Part shown: piece by piece, positions 23,188 to 34,519 of the stretch | Layout: every line of letters begins with the position of its first letter | Position numbering within the stretch: the first letter of the stretch is position 1 | Assembly (NCBI RefSeq): GCF_963576545.1 | Contig: NC_083655.1 | Coordinates: 18,513,204-18,577,203 of the forward strand | Length of the DNA: 64,000 bases | Origin: Limanda limanda | Lineage: Eukaryota > Chordata > Actinopteri > Pleuronectiformes > Pleuronectidae | Reading direction: 5' to 3' | Translations under genes and position numbers: made by a program | The notes under the pieces: generated by a model | What the model was told of the DNA's origin: nothing | Seen by the model: only the letters and a program-made list of their open reading frames with translations | The model's database searches: none

Positions 23188-23783
23188 CTTTCCACCCACC
23201 TCTCCTCTCTCCCCCGTTTCTATCCTAAGTGGTTGAGGCAGATGGCCGCCCTGAGTGCACTGAGTGCAGTTCTGAAATTCATAGGATCAGATAGAGAAAA
23301 TTCCTTCAAGCCAGCATTATGAATCTGTGCAAATATATTAGAATATTAGATGTATCAATGTCTAAACCAAACAGGAAGCCTGCCATTTTGGATTTGGTGG
23401 CCATTTTGGCCATTTTCTACAATTTTACTCTGATGAACTTGTCGTCGACTTCTCAACTTCTGGGAATGTCACCTGAACAAGATGGAGATACAAACTGACT
23501 GTGTATATTTGATTTCATCACACGGTGTGACCGTGGCCTGGCGTCAAAGTTTGATTACACGCCATCAAAACACAAGCTTCTGTATCTCAGGCATATTTGG
23601 TTCAATCAACTCCAAACTAGACATGTAAGACTAGAGTTGCGACCTGATGACATCTACAAACACATCATGACTTAAAATCACAGCGCCACCTACTGGCTAT
23701 AGGAAGTGAAGGGTTTATCCTTGCCACAGTGCGCAAAAGGCATGCAACGGGCTTGGTCATCGATCGCTCTCTCTCCACCGACA

Positions 23784-23867
23784 ACAGACTTGAAATCGCC
23801 TGTGTTCGGGCCCGCAACACAGGCGATCCACCGCAACAGACTTGAAATCGCCTGTGTTCGGGCCCGT
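23784..23867. repeat. Direct duplication of a 33-bp motif
   Basis: CAACAGACTTGAAATCGCCT, continuing to GGGCCCG, occurs twice about 51 bp apart with a short GC-rich spacer. It lies at the end of a dispersed repeat and may be its tail. Confidence 0.7.
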
Positions 23868-24588
23868 TAGTGCTACAACGTAGCCCCAGTTTATCTTTGT
23901 TTCTGGAGAGAAGAAGGAAGTGGAGACATGTCGTCTAAGAGCGAAACTCTGTCATGTCGCTTGTGCTTCATTAAATAAAAACAGTGAAACAAGAAAGAGA
24001 AGCTGTTTGAAATCTTTTAATTTTAATTTGACATTTTCAAAAAAATGTCATGGTTGGACAGACTTTGGGTAAAATTTTTCAAATTAAAGTGGTGAACTGT
24101 GTTGGAATAGTTCTTAACTTGAATTTGAACAAGCTTCATTTAAAGTCAGAGAAAACCCACACAGAGATGTGGAGAACATGGAAACACCACACAAGAAGAC
24201 TGGTGAACCGGGAATCAGTTCATGAACGTTCTTACAGTGAACACAATGCTAACCACTATACCACTGTGCCTCCTTTTAACTATAATAGGTGCGTCCTCAC
24301 GGATGTTTTTAAATCTAGAGAATGCAGTTGTGTTCTCTACCTTTGACTCCTGGATAAATTTGCTGCAAAACCTCTTAAGGTCTTTAAATGTGTAACAGGG
24401 GAAGTTTCTGATCAGAGACACAAAGCAATAAGTAAATATGCTGTGAATATGTTGTGAATGATGCTAAATTTCACAGCTGTAAACTGTAAACTCAGGTATT
24501 AGTAAAAATATCTTTCCCATATTTCAGAGACAGGTTCTTTTAAATAAATTAACAGAACATTTTATTTTTCCTCCTCTTCAGACGAGTC

Positions 24589-25425
24589 ATGTCAGTCAAC
24601 GTGTCCTTCTCCAATCAAAGCTACAACTGCTTCTTTACCGGGCCCTTCCAGGTTTCCATCGTCATCTACACCGTCACCAAAATCCTCCTCATCCTCCCAC
24701 TCTGCATCCTCGTCCTCTTTGTGGGCCACCAACGCTGGCGGCAGCGATGTCCTGGCGCAACATTGAGCCACTTTGATATCTTAACCTACCACCTGGTGGC
24801 TATTGAGATATTAAATGTCATAGTGGCCATTCTCAACTCTTGGATCACTTACGCTTATCTTCCATCAGTGAGGATTGCCTTAAAAATTACTTTTTCTGTT
24901 ACTTTCCCTGGACAATTGTTTTACCAATGTTTGGCCAGCATCGATCGCTACCTGGCTGTCGTCCATCCCATCATCTACCTGCGCCTGCGAAATCGGAATG
25001 CAGTTAAAATCATTGGGTTTGCTTTGCTGCTGTGTGCTGCAGTGTTTGTTGTATTTTATGAGTGTGCGGTGTAATTAATCAACATCCCATTGTTCAGCGT
25101 CTTAGTCCTCTCCTTGATAGTCGTCTCTTTCTGCAGCCTCTCTGTTCTCCATGCTCTAAAATGTCCAGGGCCGGGGGAGGGGGGCGGGGCTAACCAATTC
25201 AAGCAGAGGGCCTTTAACACCTCCATGGCCATACTGGTGGTGCTCTTATTGTGGTTTGTGGGGATTCTGGTTGGCTTCGCACTGAGCATTTCTAAAGCGG
25301 TGGTCGACCATTGTTTACCAATGTCAATTGGTTTCTTCTTCTCCCTCCCTGGTAGTGTGGTGATTCCCCTGATGTTCCTACACAGAGTGAGAAAACTACC
25401 GTGTTGTCTGTACAACTCTGAGTAG
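24589..25425 (+). pseudogene. Seven-transmembrane receptor gene with one nonsense codon (copy 1)
   Basis: It starts MSVNVSFSNQSYNC just after a splice acceptor (CCTCTTCAG, ATG 10 bases later) and is very similar to the intact copy at 28739. The frame is interrupted once by an in-frame TAA at 25072 where the sister gene has Glu; the rest continues in the same frame to a stop at 25425. A 12-bp in-frame deletion lies about 20 codons before the stop. The DRYLAVVHPIIYLRL motif and GPGEGGG loop are preserved. Products would end after 161 residues, in the middle of the bundle. With one lesion it may be a young pseudogene, a null allele, or a sequencing error. Confidence 0.75.
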
Positions 25426-26680
25426 AGAAAGTATATTTGTAGGCCAGCCAGGAAGTTAGCCTCACCATAGATCCCTCTACAAACAGTCAATGGGACTCTT
25501 CCACTGTGTTTTGGATTATTTCAGAAAATAAGGGCAGTGACATTTTTTTACGGCACAATAGATAAGAAAAGATACGATTTTGAGGAGGGGAACCATATGT
25601 TCATAATTACTATTGTGGCAGCTTAACGCTTCCGAAAGAAACTTCTGATATTAACCTTAAATATTTTCGATACAGTGATTCTGTACATGAAGTAAGAAAT
25701 GCAGAATATTAGGGATATTCATATTATTGAGGCAAGGAAGTCTGTGTGGTGTTCAGGGCTCTCAAGTTGTTTCTAGGGATGTAGTTTGTATTTTTTTTAT
25801 TCCATGAGTAAATGTATCATATTCTGTAATTAAATCAGTTGTCATGGTGATTTTGTTACCATGACTACTGAATGATTTGGTATGAAAAATACATGTTTAT
25901 GGTTTTAATCTTGTGTCCCTGTGTAAATTATCTTTGACTTTGTTTATGTATTGTTTTATCTTATCTAGTTGTTTCTTTTCTTTTATCTGTAACATTTTTT
26001 TTCTGTATTTAAGTTACAAGTTGTTTATTCTTTTTTTTCTTTTAAACTGTTACCTTCAGTTTTACATTCTTATCTTCTGAAGCATATTTTCCTGAAGTTT
26101 ATTCAAGTTTTCATGTTTCTGATACGTTTGGTTTTGATGAGTTATTTGATGATATCAAAATGGACTGTGACTTTTCATGATTGACAGCTGAGACTGACTC
26201 CTGATTGGTTGAGAACATGCATCCGAATGACGTCATGAGCACAAGATGGCAGCGTTAGCATCAGAGATATTTTAGCTTTGTTTGTGGAGAGAGGAAGGAA
26301 GTGGAGACGTGTCGTCTAAGAACATAACTCTGTCATGTTGCTTGTGCTTCATTTAATAAAAACAATGAAACAAGAAAGAGAAGCTGTTTGATTTCTTTTA
26401 TTTTTCAAAGTTTACTTTTACAGAAACATTTCCTGGTTGAACAGACTTTGAGTCAAATTTGAAGTTTGCCGACTTCAAAAAGACTTAATTTAGTTACATG
26501 CAAATGAATTAAGTTTTTGTCAACTGTGTTGAAATAGTTCTTTACTTTAATTTGAACAAACTTCATTTAAAGCCAGAGAAAACCCACACAGAGACGTGGA
26601 GAACATGCAAACACCACAAAAGAATACTGGTGAACTGGGAATCAGTTCATGAACGTTCTTACAGTGAACACAATGCTAAC

Positions 26681-27133
26681 CAGTGATGCCGGTAACGCGC
26701 TACTTAGTAACGCGTTACTCTAATCTGACCACTTTTTTCAGTAACGAGTAATCTAACGCGTTACTATTTCCAAACCAGTAATCAGATTAAAGTTACTTGT
26801 CCAAGTCACTGTGCGTTACTATTTTGTCATTAATAGTAAAATATATATTTGATTTTGTGCCGCGGATGGGCGAGCAGCCGCCCTCCGCTCCACGCAGCCG
26901 GAGGCTTGGTGTGCGGCCCGCCGCGACGTATTTTGCGGGGGGAGGTCCTCGTCCGCGGCGCCTCACGGCGTCTCTGGTGCGGGGGCTTCCTTTCTCTTGG
27001 ACCGAGGGATGGTGTCCGTCGCCGGTGCGGAAGGCGAGCCATCGGAGGGGACCGGTCGGCGGCGGCGACTCTGGCCGCATGCCGGGCCCTTCTCGCGGAT
27101 CACCTCAGCTACAAAGTAACTGTGGCAACACTG
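26681..27133. mobile_element. Small hAT-like element with GC-rich cargo
   Basis: It begins CAGTGATGCCGGTAACGCG and ends GGCAACACTG, flanked by an 8-bp duplication ATGCTAAC (26673-26680 and 27134-27141). The uninterrupted site is visible in the first duplication unit near 24248. Ends are rich in GTAACGCGTTAC motifs. The interior 26867-27110 is strongly GC-rich, unlike anything nearby, and ends in CGCGGATCACCTCAGCTAC. It has the feel of ribosomal-spacer DNA, but I cannot prove that. It carries no transposase. Confidence 0.7.
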
Positions 27134-27957
27134 ATGCTAACCACTATACCACTGTTCCTCCTTTTAACTATAATAGGTGCGTCCTCACGGATGTTTCTAA
27201 ATCTAGAGGATGCAGTTGTGTTCTCTACCTTTGACTCCTTTGATCTGGCGCCTAGCAGCTGACTGAGAACTGGTGTGGACCACTCGCCTCACTCCACTGT
27301 TTCACTCATAACATGCGATTACTACATAAGATTAGTCCAAAGTTACACATGTTGACATGATATCAGCCTACATGTGGTGTTATACTCTTGTATTGTTTTG
27401 TAAAACCACTCCTTGCTTCTCTAATGCTGTGAACAACAGGTACAATGTTCATAAAACATGTTGAAAAGAATTTAATAGTTACATTTATAACCAATGTAGA
27501 TCATAAATAGTAAGTTTTGCCATTACAGTGTTAACAGTTAAATATGTCAGGTCAAGAAAGACTGTCTTAATTTTATTTTAGAAAAACTAGTATTTATGTC
27601 AAGTGAAGTCAAGTATTTAAGTTAAGTTAATTCAAGGAAGACTTTTGTTTTTATAAAAACATGTATTTTTTCAAGAATTCGTTTTTAAGTTACATTGTAC
27701 ATTGTTGTTGTGTACATTACTGTTAAAAATCCACTAATAAAGTGAGTGTTGGCAAAACCGGTTGTCATTTTTATGTTGAGCCGGCGGGGGTGTTGTCGGC
27801 AGCTGCGGAATGTAACTAAGAAAGTAACTAGTAATCTAATTTAGTTACTTTTAAAATCAAGTAGTCTGTATAGTAACTAAACTACTTTTAAAATCAAGTA
27901 GTCTGTAAAGTAACTAAGTTACTTTTTCAAAGTAACTGTGGCAACACTGATGCTAAC
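27134..27957. repeat. Partial duplication of element end plus host flank
   Basis: The host segment ATGCTAACCACTATACCACTG and the following ~100 bases (to TTTGACTCCT) appears at 27134-27240 and again from 27950. Each copy is preceded by the same transposon end, ACTGTGGCAACACTG. Between them, 27241-27949 contains non-host DNA ending in AGTAACTAGTAATCTAATTT-type transposon end sequence. A second insertion into the same site or an unequal exchange between two element copies could explain this. Confidence 0.6.
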
Positions 27958-28738
27958 CACTATACCACTGTGCCTCCTTTTAACTATAATAGGTGCGTCC
28001 TCACGGATGTTTCTAAATCTAGAGGATGCAGTTGTGTTCTCTACCTTTGACTCCTGGATAACTTTGCTGTAACATAAGATTCAGAGCCATATGTGCTTGA
28101 TTTGAAAGTGCAGTCAACTAAGCTTTACCTTTGTCTCTAAATGGACAAATATTACACAGTAGATAAGTTAGTACCACAGGTTTATTTCATATGGTTCCAT
28201 TCCACACCTCACATGATTTAGCTCATGTCTTCTATGGAAAGTAAATTTGTTTGGTATGATTTACATGAAGCACTGTTTAAACAGCAAAACATGTAGTGTA
28301 CCCAACATGCAAAAAAATACAACCACAGCCCTGCTCCCATTTGTCCGTCTCATGAGCTTAATGGTTAGAAAACGTCAAGACCAGAACGCAAGAACACACA
28401 CAAGAGCTACTGACGACAAAGGTATGTGTCATATTGAATATTACTGGATAAGGCTTTTCTTAAAATATTATTATTTGAGTATTATAATTAGTTACCTGCA
28501 GCACTTTCACAATGAAAGACTGCAAAACCTCTTAAGGGCTTTTAATGTGGAACAGGTGAAGTTTCTAATCAGAGACACAGAGCAATAAGTAAATATGCTG
28601 TGAATATGTTGTGAATGATGCTAAATTTTACAGCCGTAAACTCAGGTTTTAGTTAAAATATCTTTCCCATATTTCAGAGACAGGTTGTTTTAAATGAATT
28701 AACAGAACATATTATTTTTCCTCCTCTTCAGACGAGTC

Positions 28739-29584
28739 ATGTCAGTCAACGTGTCCTTCTCCAATCAAAGCTACAACTGCCTTACCGGCCCCAACCAGGT
28801 TGCTTCAGTCATCTTCACCATCACCAAAATCCTCCTCATCGTCCCACTCTGCATCCTCGTCCTCTTTGTGGGCCACCAACGCTGGCGGCAGCAATGTCCT
28901 GGTGCAACATTGAGCCACTTTGATATCTTAACCTACCACCTGGTGGCTATTGAGATATTAAATGTCATAGTTGCCATTCTCAACACTTTGATCACTTACG
29001 CTGATCTTCCACCATTTTGGAATGCCTTAAAAATTACTTTTTCTGTTACTTTCCCAGGACAATTGTTTTACCAATGTTTGGCCAGCATCGATCGCTACCT
29101 GGCTGTCGTCCATCCCATCATCTACCTGCGCCTGCGAAATCGGAATGCAGTTAAAATCATTTACATCAGCAGTGGGTTTGCTTTGCTGCTGTGCGCTGCA
29201 GTGTTTATTGTATTTTATGAGTGTGCCGAGGAATTAATCAACATCCCATTGTTCAGCGTCTTAGTCCTCTCCTTGATAGTCGTCTCTTTCTGCAGCCTCT
29301 CTGTTCTCCATGCTCTAAAACGTCCAGGGCCGGGGGAGGGGGGCGGGGCTAACCAATTCAAGCAGAGGGCCTTTAACACCACCATGGCCATACTGGCGGT
29401 GCTCTTATTGTGGTTTGTGGGGATTCTGGTTGGCTTCGCACTGAGCATTTCTAAAGCGGTGGTCGACCAATGTTTACCAGTGTCAATTGGTTTCTTCTTC
29501 TCCCTCCCTGGTAGTGTGGTGATTCCCCTGCTGTTCCTACACAGAGTGAGAAAACTACCGTGTTGTCTGTACAACTCTGAGTAG
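28739..29584 (+). CDS. Seven-transmembrane receptor, fish-expanded rhodopsin-like family (copy 2, intact)
   Basis: A single-exon frame of 281 aa. The start ATG lies 10 bases after a splice acceptor (CCTCCTCTTCAG), so an untranslated upstream exon is expected. The N-terminus has glycosylation sites (NVS, NQS). Hydrophobic segments fit TM1 at 20-45, TM2 at 62-88, TM3 at 97-117, TM4 at 137-160, TM5 at 168-192, TM6 at 211-235 and TM7 at 248-267. The DRY box is at 118-120, followed by LAVVHPIIYLRL. The intracellular loop before TM6 contains GPGEGGG (197-203). The usual NPxxY of TM7 is absent, replaced by PGSVVIPLLFLHR. These features indicate a class A-like receptor of a teleost family I cannot name; ligand unknown. 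It differs from copy 1 at only scattered positions. Confidence 0.8.
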   Translation: MSVNVSFSNQSYNCLTGPNQVASVIFTITKILLIVPLCILVLFVGHQRWRQQCPGATLSHFDILTYHLVAIEILNVIVAILNTLITYADLPPFWNALKITFSVTFPGQLFYQCLASIDRYLAVVHPIIYLRLRNRNAVKIIYISSGFALLLCAAVFIVFYECAEELINIPLFSVLVLSLIVVSFCSLSVLHALKRPGPGEGGGANQFKQRAFNTTMAILAVLLLWFVGILVGFALSISKAVVDQCLPVSIGFFFSLPGSVVIPLLFLHRVRKLPCCLYNSE

Positions 29585-30584
29585 AGAGAGTATATTTGGA
29601 GGCCAGCCAGGAAGTTAGCATCACCATGAATCCCTCTACAAAAAGCCAATGGGACTCTTCCACTGTGTCTTAGATTATTGCAGAAAAAAGATTCAGTGAA
29701 AAGCAAATCTTTACGGCACAATAGATAAGAAAAGATACGATTTGGAGGAAGGGAACCATATGTTCATAATTACTGTTGTGGCAGCTTAACGCTTCCGAAA
29801 GAAACTTCTGATATTAACCTTAAAGATTTTCTATTTAGTGCTTTCTCACTCTCTCTCTCGCTGATGTTGGTGATACAGTGATTCTGTACATGAAGTAAGA
29901 AATGCTGAATATTAGGGACATTAATATTATTGAGGCAAGGAAGTATGTGTGGTGTTCAGGGCTCTGAGGTTGTTTCTAGGGATGTAGTTTGTATATTTTC
30001 TATTTCATATGTTAATGTTTCACATTCTGTAATTTAATCAGTTGTCATGGTGATTTTGTGACAATGACTACTGAATGATTTGGTATGAAAAATACATCTT
30101 CATGGTTTTAATCTTTTCCTTTTTTTATGTATTGTTTCATCTTATCTTGTTGTTTATTTTCTTTCAACTGAAACATTTTCTCTATTTAAGTTTCAAATGA
30201 ACTGTGACTTTTCATGATCGACAGCTGAGACTGACTCCTGATTGGTTGAGAACATGTATCCGAATGACGTCATGAGCACAATATGGCAGCGTTAGCATCA
30301 GAGTTATTTTAGCTTTGTTTGTGGAGAGAGGAAGGAAGTGGAGACGTGTCGTCTAAGAACATAACTCTGTCATGTTGCTTGTGCTTCATTAAATAAAAAC
30401 AATGAAACAAGAAAGAGAAGCTGTTTGAATTCTTTTATTTTTCAAAGTTTACTTTTACAGAAACATTTCCTGGTTGAACAGACTTTGAGTAAAAATTTGA
30501 AGTTTGCCGACCTCAAAAATACTTAATTTAGTTACATGCAAATGAATTAAGTTTTTGTCAACTGTGTTGAAATAGTTCTTTACT

Positions 30585-30760
30585 TTACTTTGAACAAACT
30601 TCATTTAAAGCCAGAGAAAACCCACACAGAGACGTGGAGAACATGCAAACACCACACAAGAAGACTGGTGAACTTGGAATCAGTTCATGAACGTTCTTAC
30701 AGTGAACACAATGCTAACCACAATACCACCGTGCCTCCTTTTAACTATAATAGGCGGGTC
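30585..30760. repeat. Dispersed repeat present once per duplication unit
   Basis: This segment (CCACACAGAGACGTGGAGAA to AACACAATGCTAACCAC) resembles a very common fish repeat tail with its GTGCTAACCACT motif. Further copies are at about 24150-24290 and 26575-26680. It is old relative to the duplication and serves as target of the 26681 transposon. Confidence 0.55.
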
Positions 30761-30966
30761 CTCACGGATGTTTCTCAATGCTCAGTGTTTGATTTTAAAA
30801 TGTGTTTTGACATGATGCATTTTAACCTAATGTCATCAGATGAAACTTTCTCCTAATTGTGTTCAAGCTGCATGATCAATTATTTCTCTACAAACTTTGT
30901 GGCCCACAGAGATTTTTTATAAATTGCCTGTGAAACAAGGAAGTGTTCCTGTGCTCTTTCTGCTCT

Positions 30967-31872
30967 TTATTCTGATTCAGTGCTTTGTTTTCCTGCTCTG
31001 TGCAGAAACAGCAGCGGCAGCACGTAGCTGCTCGGCAGACAGAACCAGATCCCTGACACCTGCACCGCGCAGCCGAGGCTGTGGCCCAACACGGATGAGG
31101 ACGCCAGGGACTGACAGACCAGATTCCCCCCAAACCTCATCAACAGCACCGCCATTATTACCATGATGGTGAAGAACGCCCTGCGCTTTAATTTGTCAGC
31201 GCTTCCCTTGCTCCCGCCTTCCCCGGGCCCTGGGCGAATCAGGACCCGGAGAACAGCGAGGCTGCAGAAAGAGACGACGATCAGGGAGAAACTCAGATTA
31301 CAAAAAAACAAGATCATGTTGAAATTTGGTGTGAGTGTGAATCTCAGCGTCATCACTACGGACAATATCAACCACACGCACCCGATGCTGATGTTTCTGA
31401 TCATGACCCCGCCTCTCTTACTCAGTCTTAGGTACGTGATTGGGTGAACAACTGCCAGGTATCGCTCGACACAGGTGAGGACGTGGAAGAACATTTTCAT
31501 ACACGAGATGATGGCGAACATGTTGCATCCCCCAGTGACCATCTTCATGTGTTGAAGGAGCGTGCCGCAGCAGCAGGAGACTGACCCGCACATGCCTATT
31601 ATCTCCATGGCAACTATGTGGTAGGTGAAGACGTCGATGGGACTTGTTGCCACGGCGCCGCGCTGTCTCCGCCACTGCTGGACGCCAAAGACGAGGACGG
31701 AGATGGAGAGAGGGAGGAGGAGGAGGATGTTGGTGAAGGTGAAGACGGTGAAGATTGTGGAACTGGGCGTGGTCAGGAAGCAGCTGACGGGGGAGGAGTC
31801 ATGGGAGGAGTTGAGGGGAGGGCGGAGAGGAGGAGAAAGGGAGACGTCTGGAGGGGAGGAGTTATCATACAT
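30967..31872 (-). CDS. Seven-transmembrane receptor, divergent paralogue (minus strand)
   Basis: A single-exon frame of 301 aa starting MYDNSSPPDVSL, with the ATG just after a good acceptor (CTTTCTCCAG, exon start 31882); upstream in-frame Met codons lie in the intron. There are two NSS glycosylation sites. Hydrophobic segments fit seven helices. The DRY box is ERY at 136-138, followed by LAVVHPITYLRL. The loop before TM6 contains RPGPGEGG (213-220) as in the plus-strand paralogues, although most of the protein has diverged from them. TM7 lacks NPxxY (SSYVLPLLFLHR). It lies tail to tail with the tandem pair. An untranslated first exon should lie to the right, near or beyond the GATA microsatellite. 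Confidence 0.78.
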   Translation of the reverse strand: MYDNSSPPDVSLSPPLRPPLNSSHDSSPVSCFLTTPSSTIFTVFTFTNILLLLPLSISVLVFGVQQWRRQRGAVATSPIDVFTYHIVAMEIIGMCGSVSCCCGTLLQHMKMVTGGCNMFAIISCMKMFFHVLTCVERYLAVVHPITYLRLSKRGGVMIRNISIGCVWLILSVVMTLRFTLTPNFNMILFFCNLSFSLIVVSFCSLAVLRVLIRPGPGEGGSKGSADKLKRRAFFTIMVIMAVLLMRFGGNLVCQSLASSSVLGHSLGCAVQVSGIWFCLPSSYVLPLLFLHRAGKQSTESE

Positions 31873-32049
31873 TTCCACAAAGCTGGAGAAAGACATAATA
31901 AAATCATGTGTATTAAATCTAAAACAACAAAAATGTTCCATGGTTTCACATGTTCATCATCAGGTTTTTCACATTAAAAGTCCAGCTTTTAAGAACAGGC
32001 AGAACCTTTAATTAGAAAGTAAAGGAAAGACAGTAAGGCAGACACACAG

Positions 32050-32376
<327 letters not shown>

Positions 32377-33289
32377 TACTTAAAGAAACTAACCTCTGCT
32401 CTCTGTGTCGCCAGAACCACTGAGTGATGAACAGTGGTGGGGGCTTTTAAACATGTGTGTGTGGTCCATGACGGTGGTGTGTGACAGACGGGCGGTAGCA
32501 TGACCATGGGCTCTTTGCATATTAAGAAACCCGTTTATTTATCTTTGCTTGTCATTTTGGAGGTAAATTCAGGGCTGTAGGTTGCGTGCACGGCTCCGTG
32601 CTCAACGACACTCAAGCAGGACGGAAACAGGGCTCATTATACAGCAGCTCTCACCGCTGCCTCAATCTGTCCATCAAAAAAGTGTTTGGACTCGCAGGCA
32701 AATAAGCGCAGAGCACCTGTGTACACAGACCAGGGATTTGAGTGGGCCACATGGTTTTCATCGTATTACCATACAAACCAGTAGCCAGTCAAATTTACCT
32801 TGAGCCTCAGTGTACCCTCAAGTTAGGCCTGTATCATTGTATCATTGATTACATGGCAAAAACCCCTGATGACGCTTAGGCGCAAAGGGAAATTTATGAC
32901 AAATGACACACGGAGCTTCTCTTTCCTGCTTCTCCTTCCTCTTTTCCATACTTATCACATCAAAGTAATTCTTATCTCATCAGTACACGTTACTAGCTTG
33001 ACCCCTTTCCCGGAGTTTCTGTGCCTTAGCGCCCGCAGATGCAGGGCCACAGCTGTAGCCGCACCATGGATTATGATTGTGGATCGCGCATCAGAGGTCG
33101 CAATGGTGGATCCAGTTTGGTGGATTCTGTATTGTGCCAGCTGATCACAGTGGTAATGGAGGATCCTTTGTCGCGTTGGCATCGGATGATGGTGGACCAC
33201 GGCCGAGGCGGCGGCTGATGATGGATCCTAACTGGCGCCAGTGGACAATGACTTTCAACTATAGTGGATCCCATCCTGATGCTGGATCG

Positions 33290-33640
33290 TGATCTTGCTG
33301 GCTGCTGACCAGAGACTATGATTGCAGCAGGACTGCTGGACATAAAGTATTGAAGTTATCCTTCAAAATGTTTACCCTCATCAATGCTGCTAAAAAACTT
33401 TAATCCCGATGATGTTTTCCTACACTTGACATCTATTGCACTTCTGTCCGTCCTGGGAGAGGGATCCCTCACATGTGGCTCTCTCTGAGGTTTCTACGTA
33501 TTTTTACCTGTTAAAAGGGTTTTTAGTAGTTTTTCCTTACTCTTGCTGAGGGTTAAGGACAGAGGATGTCACACCATGTTAAAGCCCTATGAGACAAATC
33601 GTGATTTGTGAATATGAGCTATAATAACATTAGATTGATT
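33290..33640 (+). repeat. Dispersed fish repeat with ATTGATTG tail, long copy
   Basis: The sequence TTTTTAGTAGTTTTTCCTTA, then AGGGTTAAGGACA, GGATGTCACAC, GACAAAT.GTGATTTGTGAATATG and an ATTGATTGATT tail recurs at about 40796-40950. The tail of short tandem repeats fits the 3' end of a LINE or a SINE sharing such a tail. The family is not assigned. Confidence 0.65.
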
Positions 33641-33839
33641 GATTTAAATCTTAATTTCTCTATTTTAAATATAGAATACTTTAAAGCATCAAGGCAACAG
33701 GACTGTTTGTGTTATTTCTATTTCATTAATATTTTCGATATTTCCTTACATTTGTTAGTATTGTTTACTTAATATTACTATACTGATGTCTATTTCTGAT
33801 GGTCGTCTTTGTTACTGTGACTTTGTTACTGTGAACTTA

Positions 33840-34050
33840 ATAAAGGATCATCTTATCTTATCTTATCTATTCTTATATTTTATTATCTTATCTTATCTTA
33901 TCTATTCTTATTTTATCTTATCTATTCTTATCTTTTATTATCTTATCTAATCTTATCTTATCTTATCTTAGCTTATCTTTTGTTATCTTATCTATTCTCA
34001 TATTCTATTATCTTATCTTAGCTTAGCTTATCTTTTCATTTCTTATCTAT
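33840..34050. repeat. TCTTA pentanucleotide repeat
   Basis: Imperfect tandem copies of TCTTA with interspersed TATTCTTAT variants, about 200 bases. Confidence 0.9.
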
Positions 34051-34347
34051 GTATGTGCTGTAATTCCAAATGACAAAATGACACAGACACAAAAAATGAA
34101 CGTGGCCTTTACATTTTTATTTTTGTCTCTTTCATTGAATATGACATTGTCATCATAATAATTATTATTAGTAGAAGTAGTTGGTCAGTTTAAAGGGGAA
34201 TAAAAGTGTGATCCAACATGATGAGTTGGATACAAGCTTAATAAACTAATGTTTTTAATAACCAGCACCAATGAGGTTATGTTTTCTCTAATTGTTTGTT
34301 TGTTTGTTTTTATGTTTTATGTTTGTTTGATTATTGTTTGTTTGCAG

Positions 34348-34519
34348 GATTATGCAAGAATCTACTAAACTGCGGCTCAGCAAGCCGAAGTCCAGGATTG
34401 AAGACCGCAGCTACGCTCCGAACCTGAGAGACAGAGCTCCGGTGATGGCGGCGATGGTGTGGAACGCCCTCTTCTTCAGCTGGTCCGTTCTGTCCCGGCC
34501 CACTTCTCTAGCTTCTTAG
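34348..34519 (+). CDS. Possible orphan terminal exon
   Basis: A T/G-rich tract ending TTTGTTTGCAG precedes an open frame with balanced codon use and charged residues (QESTKLRLSKPKSRIEDRS, then PNLRDRAPVMAA) ending in TAG at 34519. This GC-richer patch stands out from AT-rich surroundings. I recognise no family and found no matching upstream exon on the plus strand, so it may be a retained exon fragment, a piece of a repeat or chance. Confidence 0.3.

Larger units (their letters stand above)
22182..23895. other. Non-coding stretch with low-complexity DNA and dispersed repeats
   Basis: No gene is seen. After AT-rich DNA comes the CT microsatellite (23096-23185). The 23380-23700 portion has the texture of a common fish interspersed repeat (GCCATTTTGG motifs; CAGCGCCACCTACTGGC near 23680). 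It is followed by a 33-bp direct duplication at 23784-23867. Confidence 0.55.
23896..30780. repeat. Tandem segmental duplication carrying receptor genes (two full units, one partial)
   Basis: A motif set beginning GGAGAGA.GAAGGAAGTGGAGAC and ending AAAGAGAAGCTGTTTGA occurs near 23900, 26285 and 30325. Each is followed by CCACACAGAGA.GTGGAGAACATG and by ATGCTAACCACTATACCAC; the second unit has extra insertions there. Receptor copies follow the first two units, while the third stops near 30780. Flanks downstream of the receptor genes are also alike. The units differ by few substitutions, so the duplication is fairly recent. Confidence 0.75.

Noticed and set aside
22912..23199. A frame of Arg-Glu repeats (minus) and Leu-Ser repeats (plus)
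   Set aside because: Both are translations of the CT microsatellite.
32950..33343. Open frames with Trp/Gly/Asp-rich repeats on both strands
   Set aside because: They come from GGATCC-type repetitive motifs at the 5' side of a dispersed fish repeat and match no protein family.
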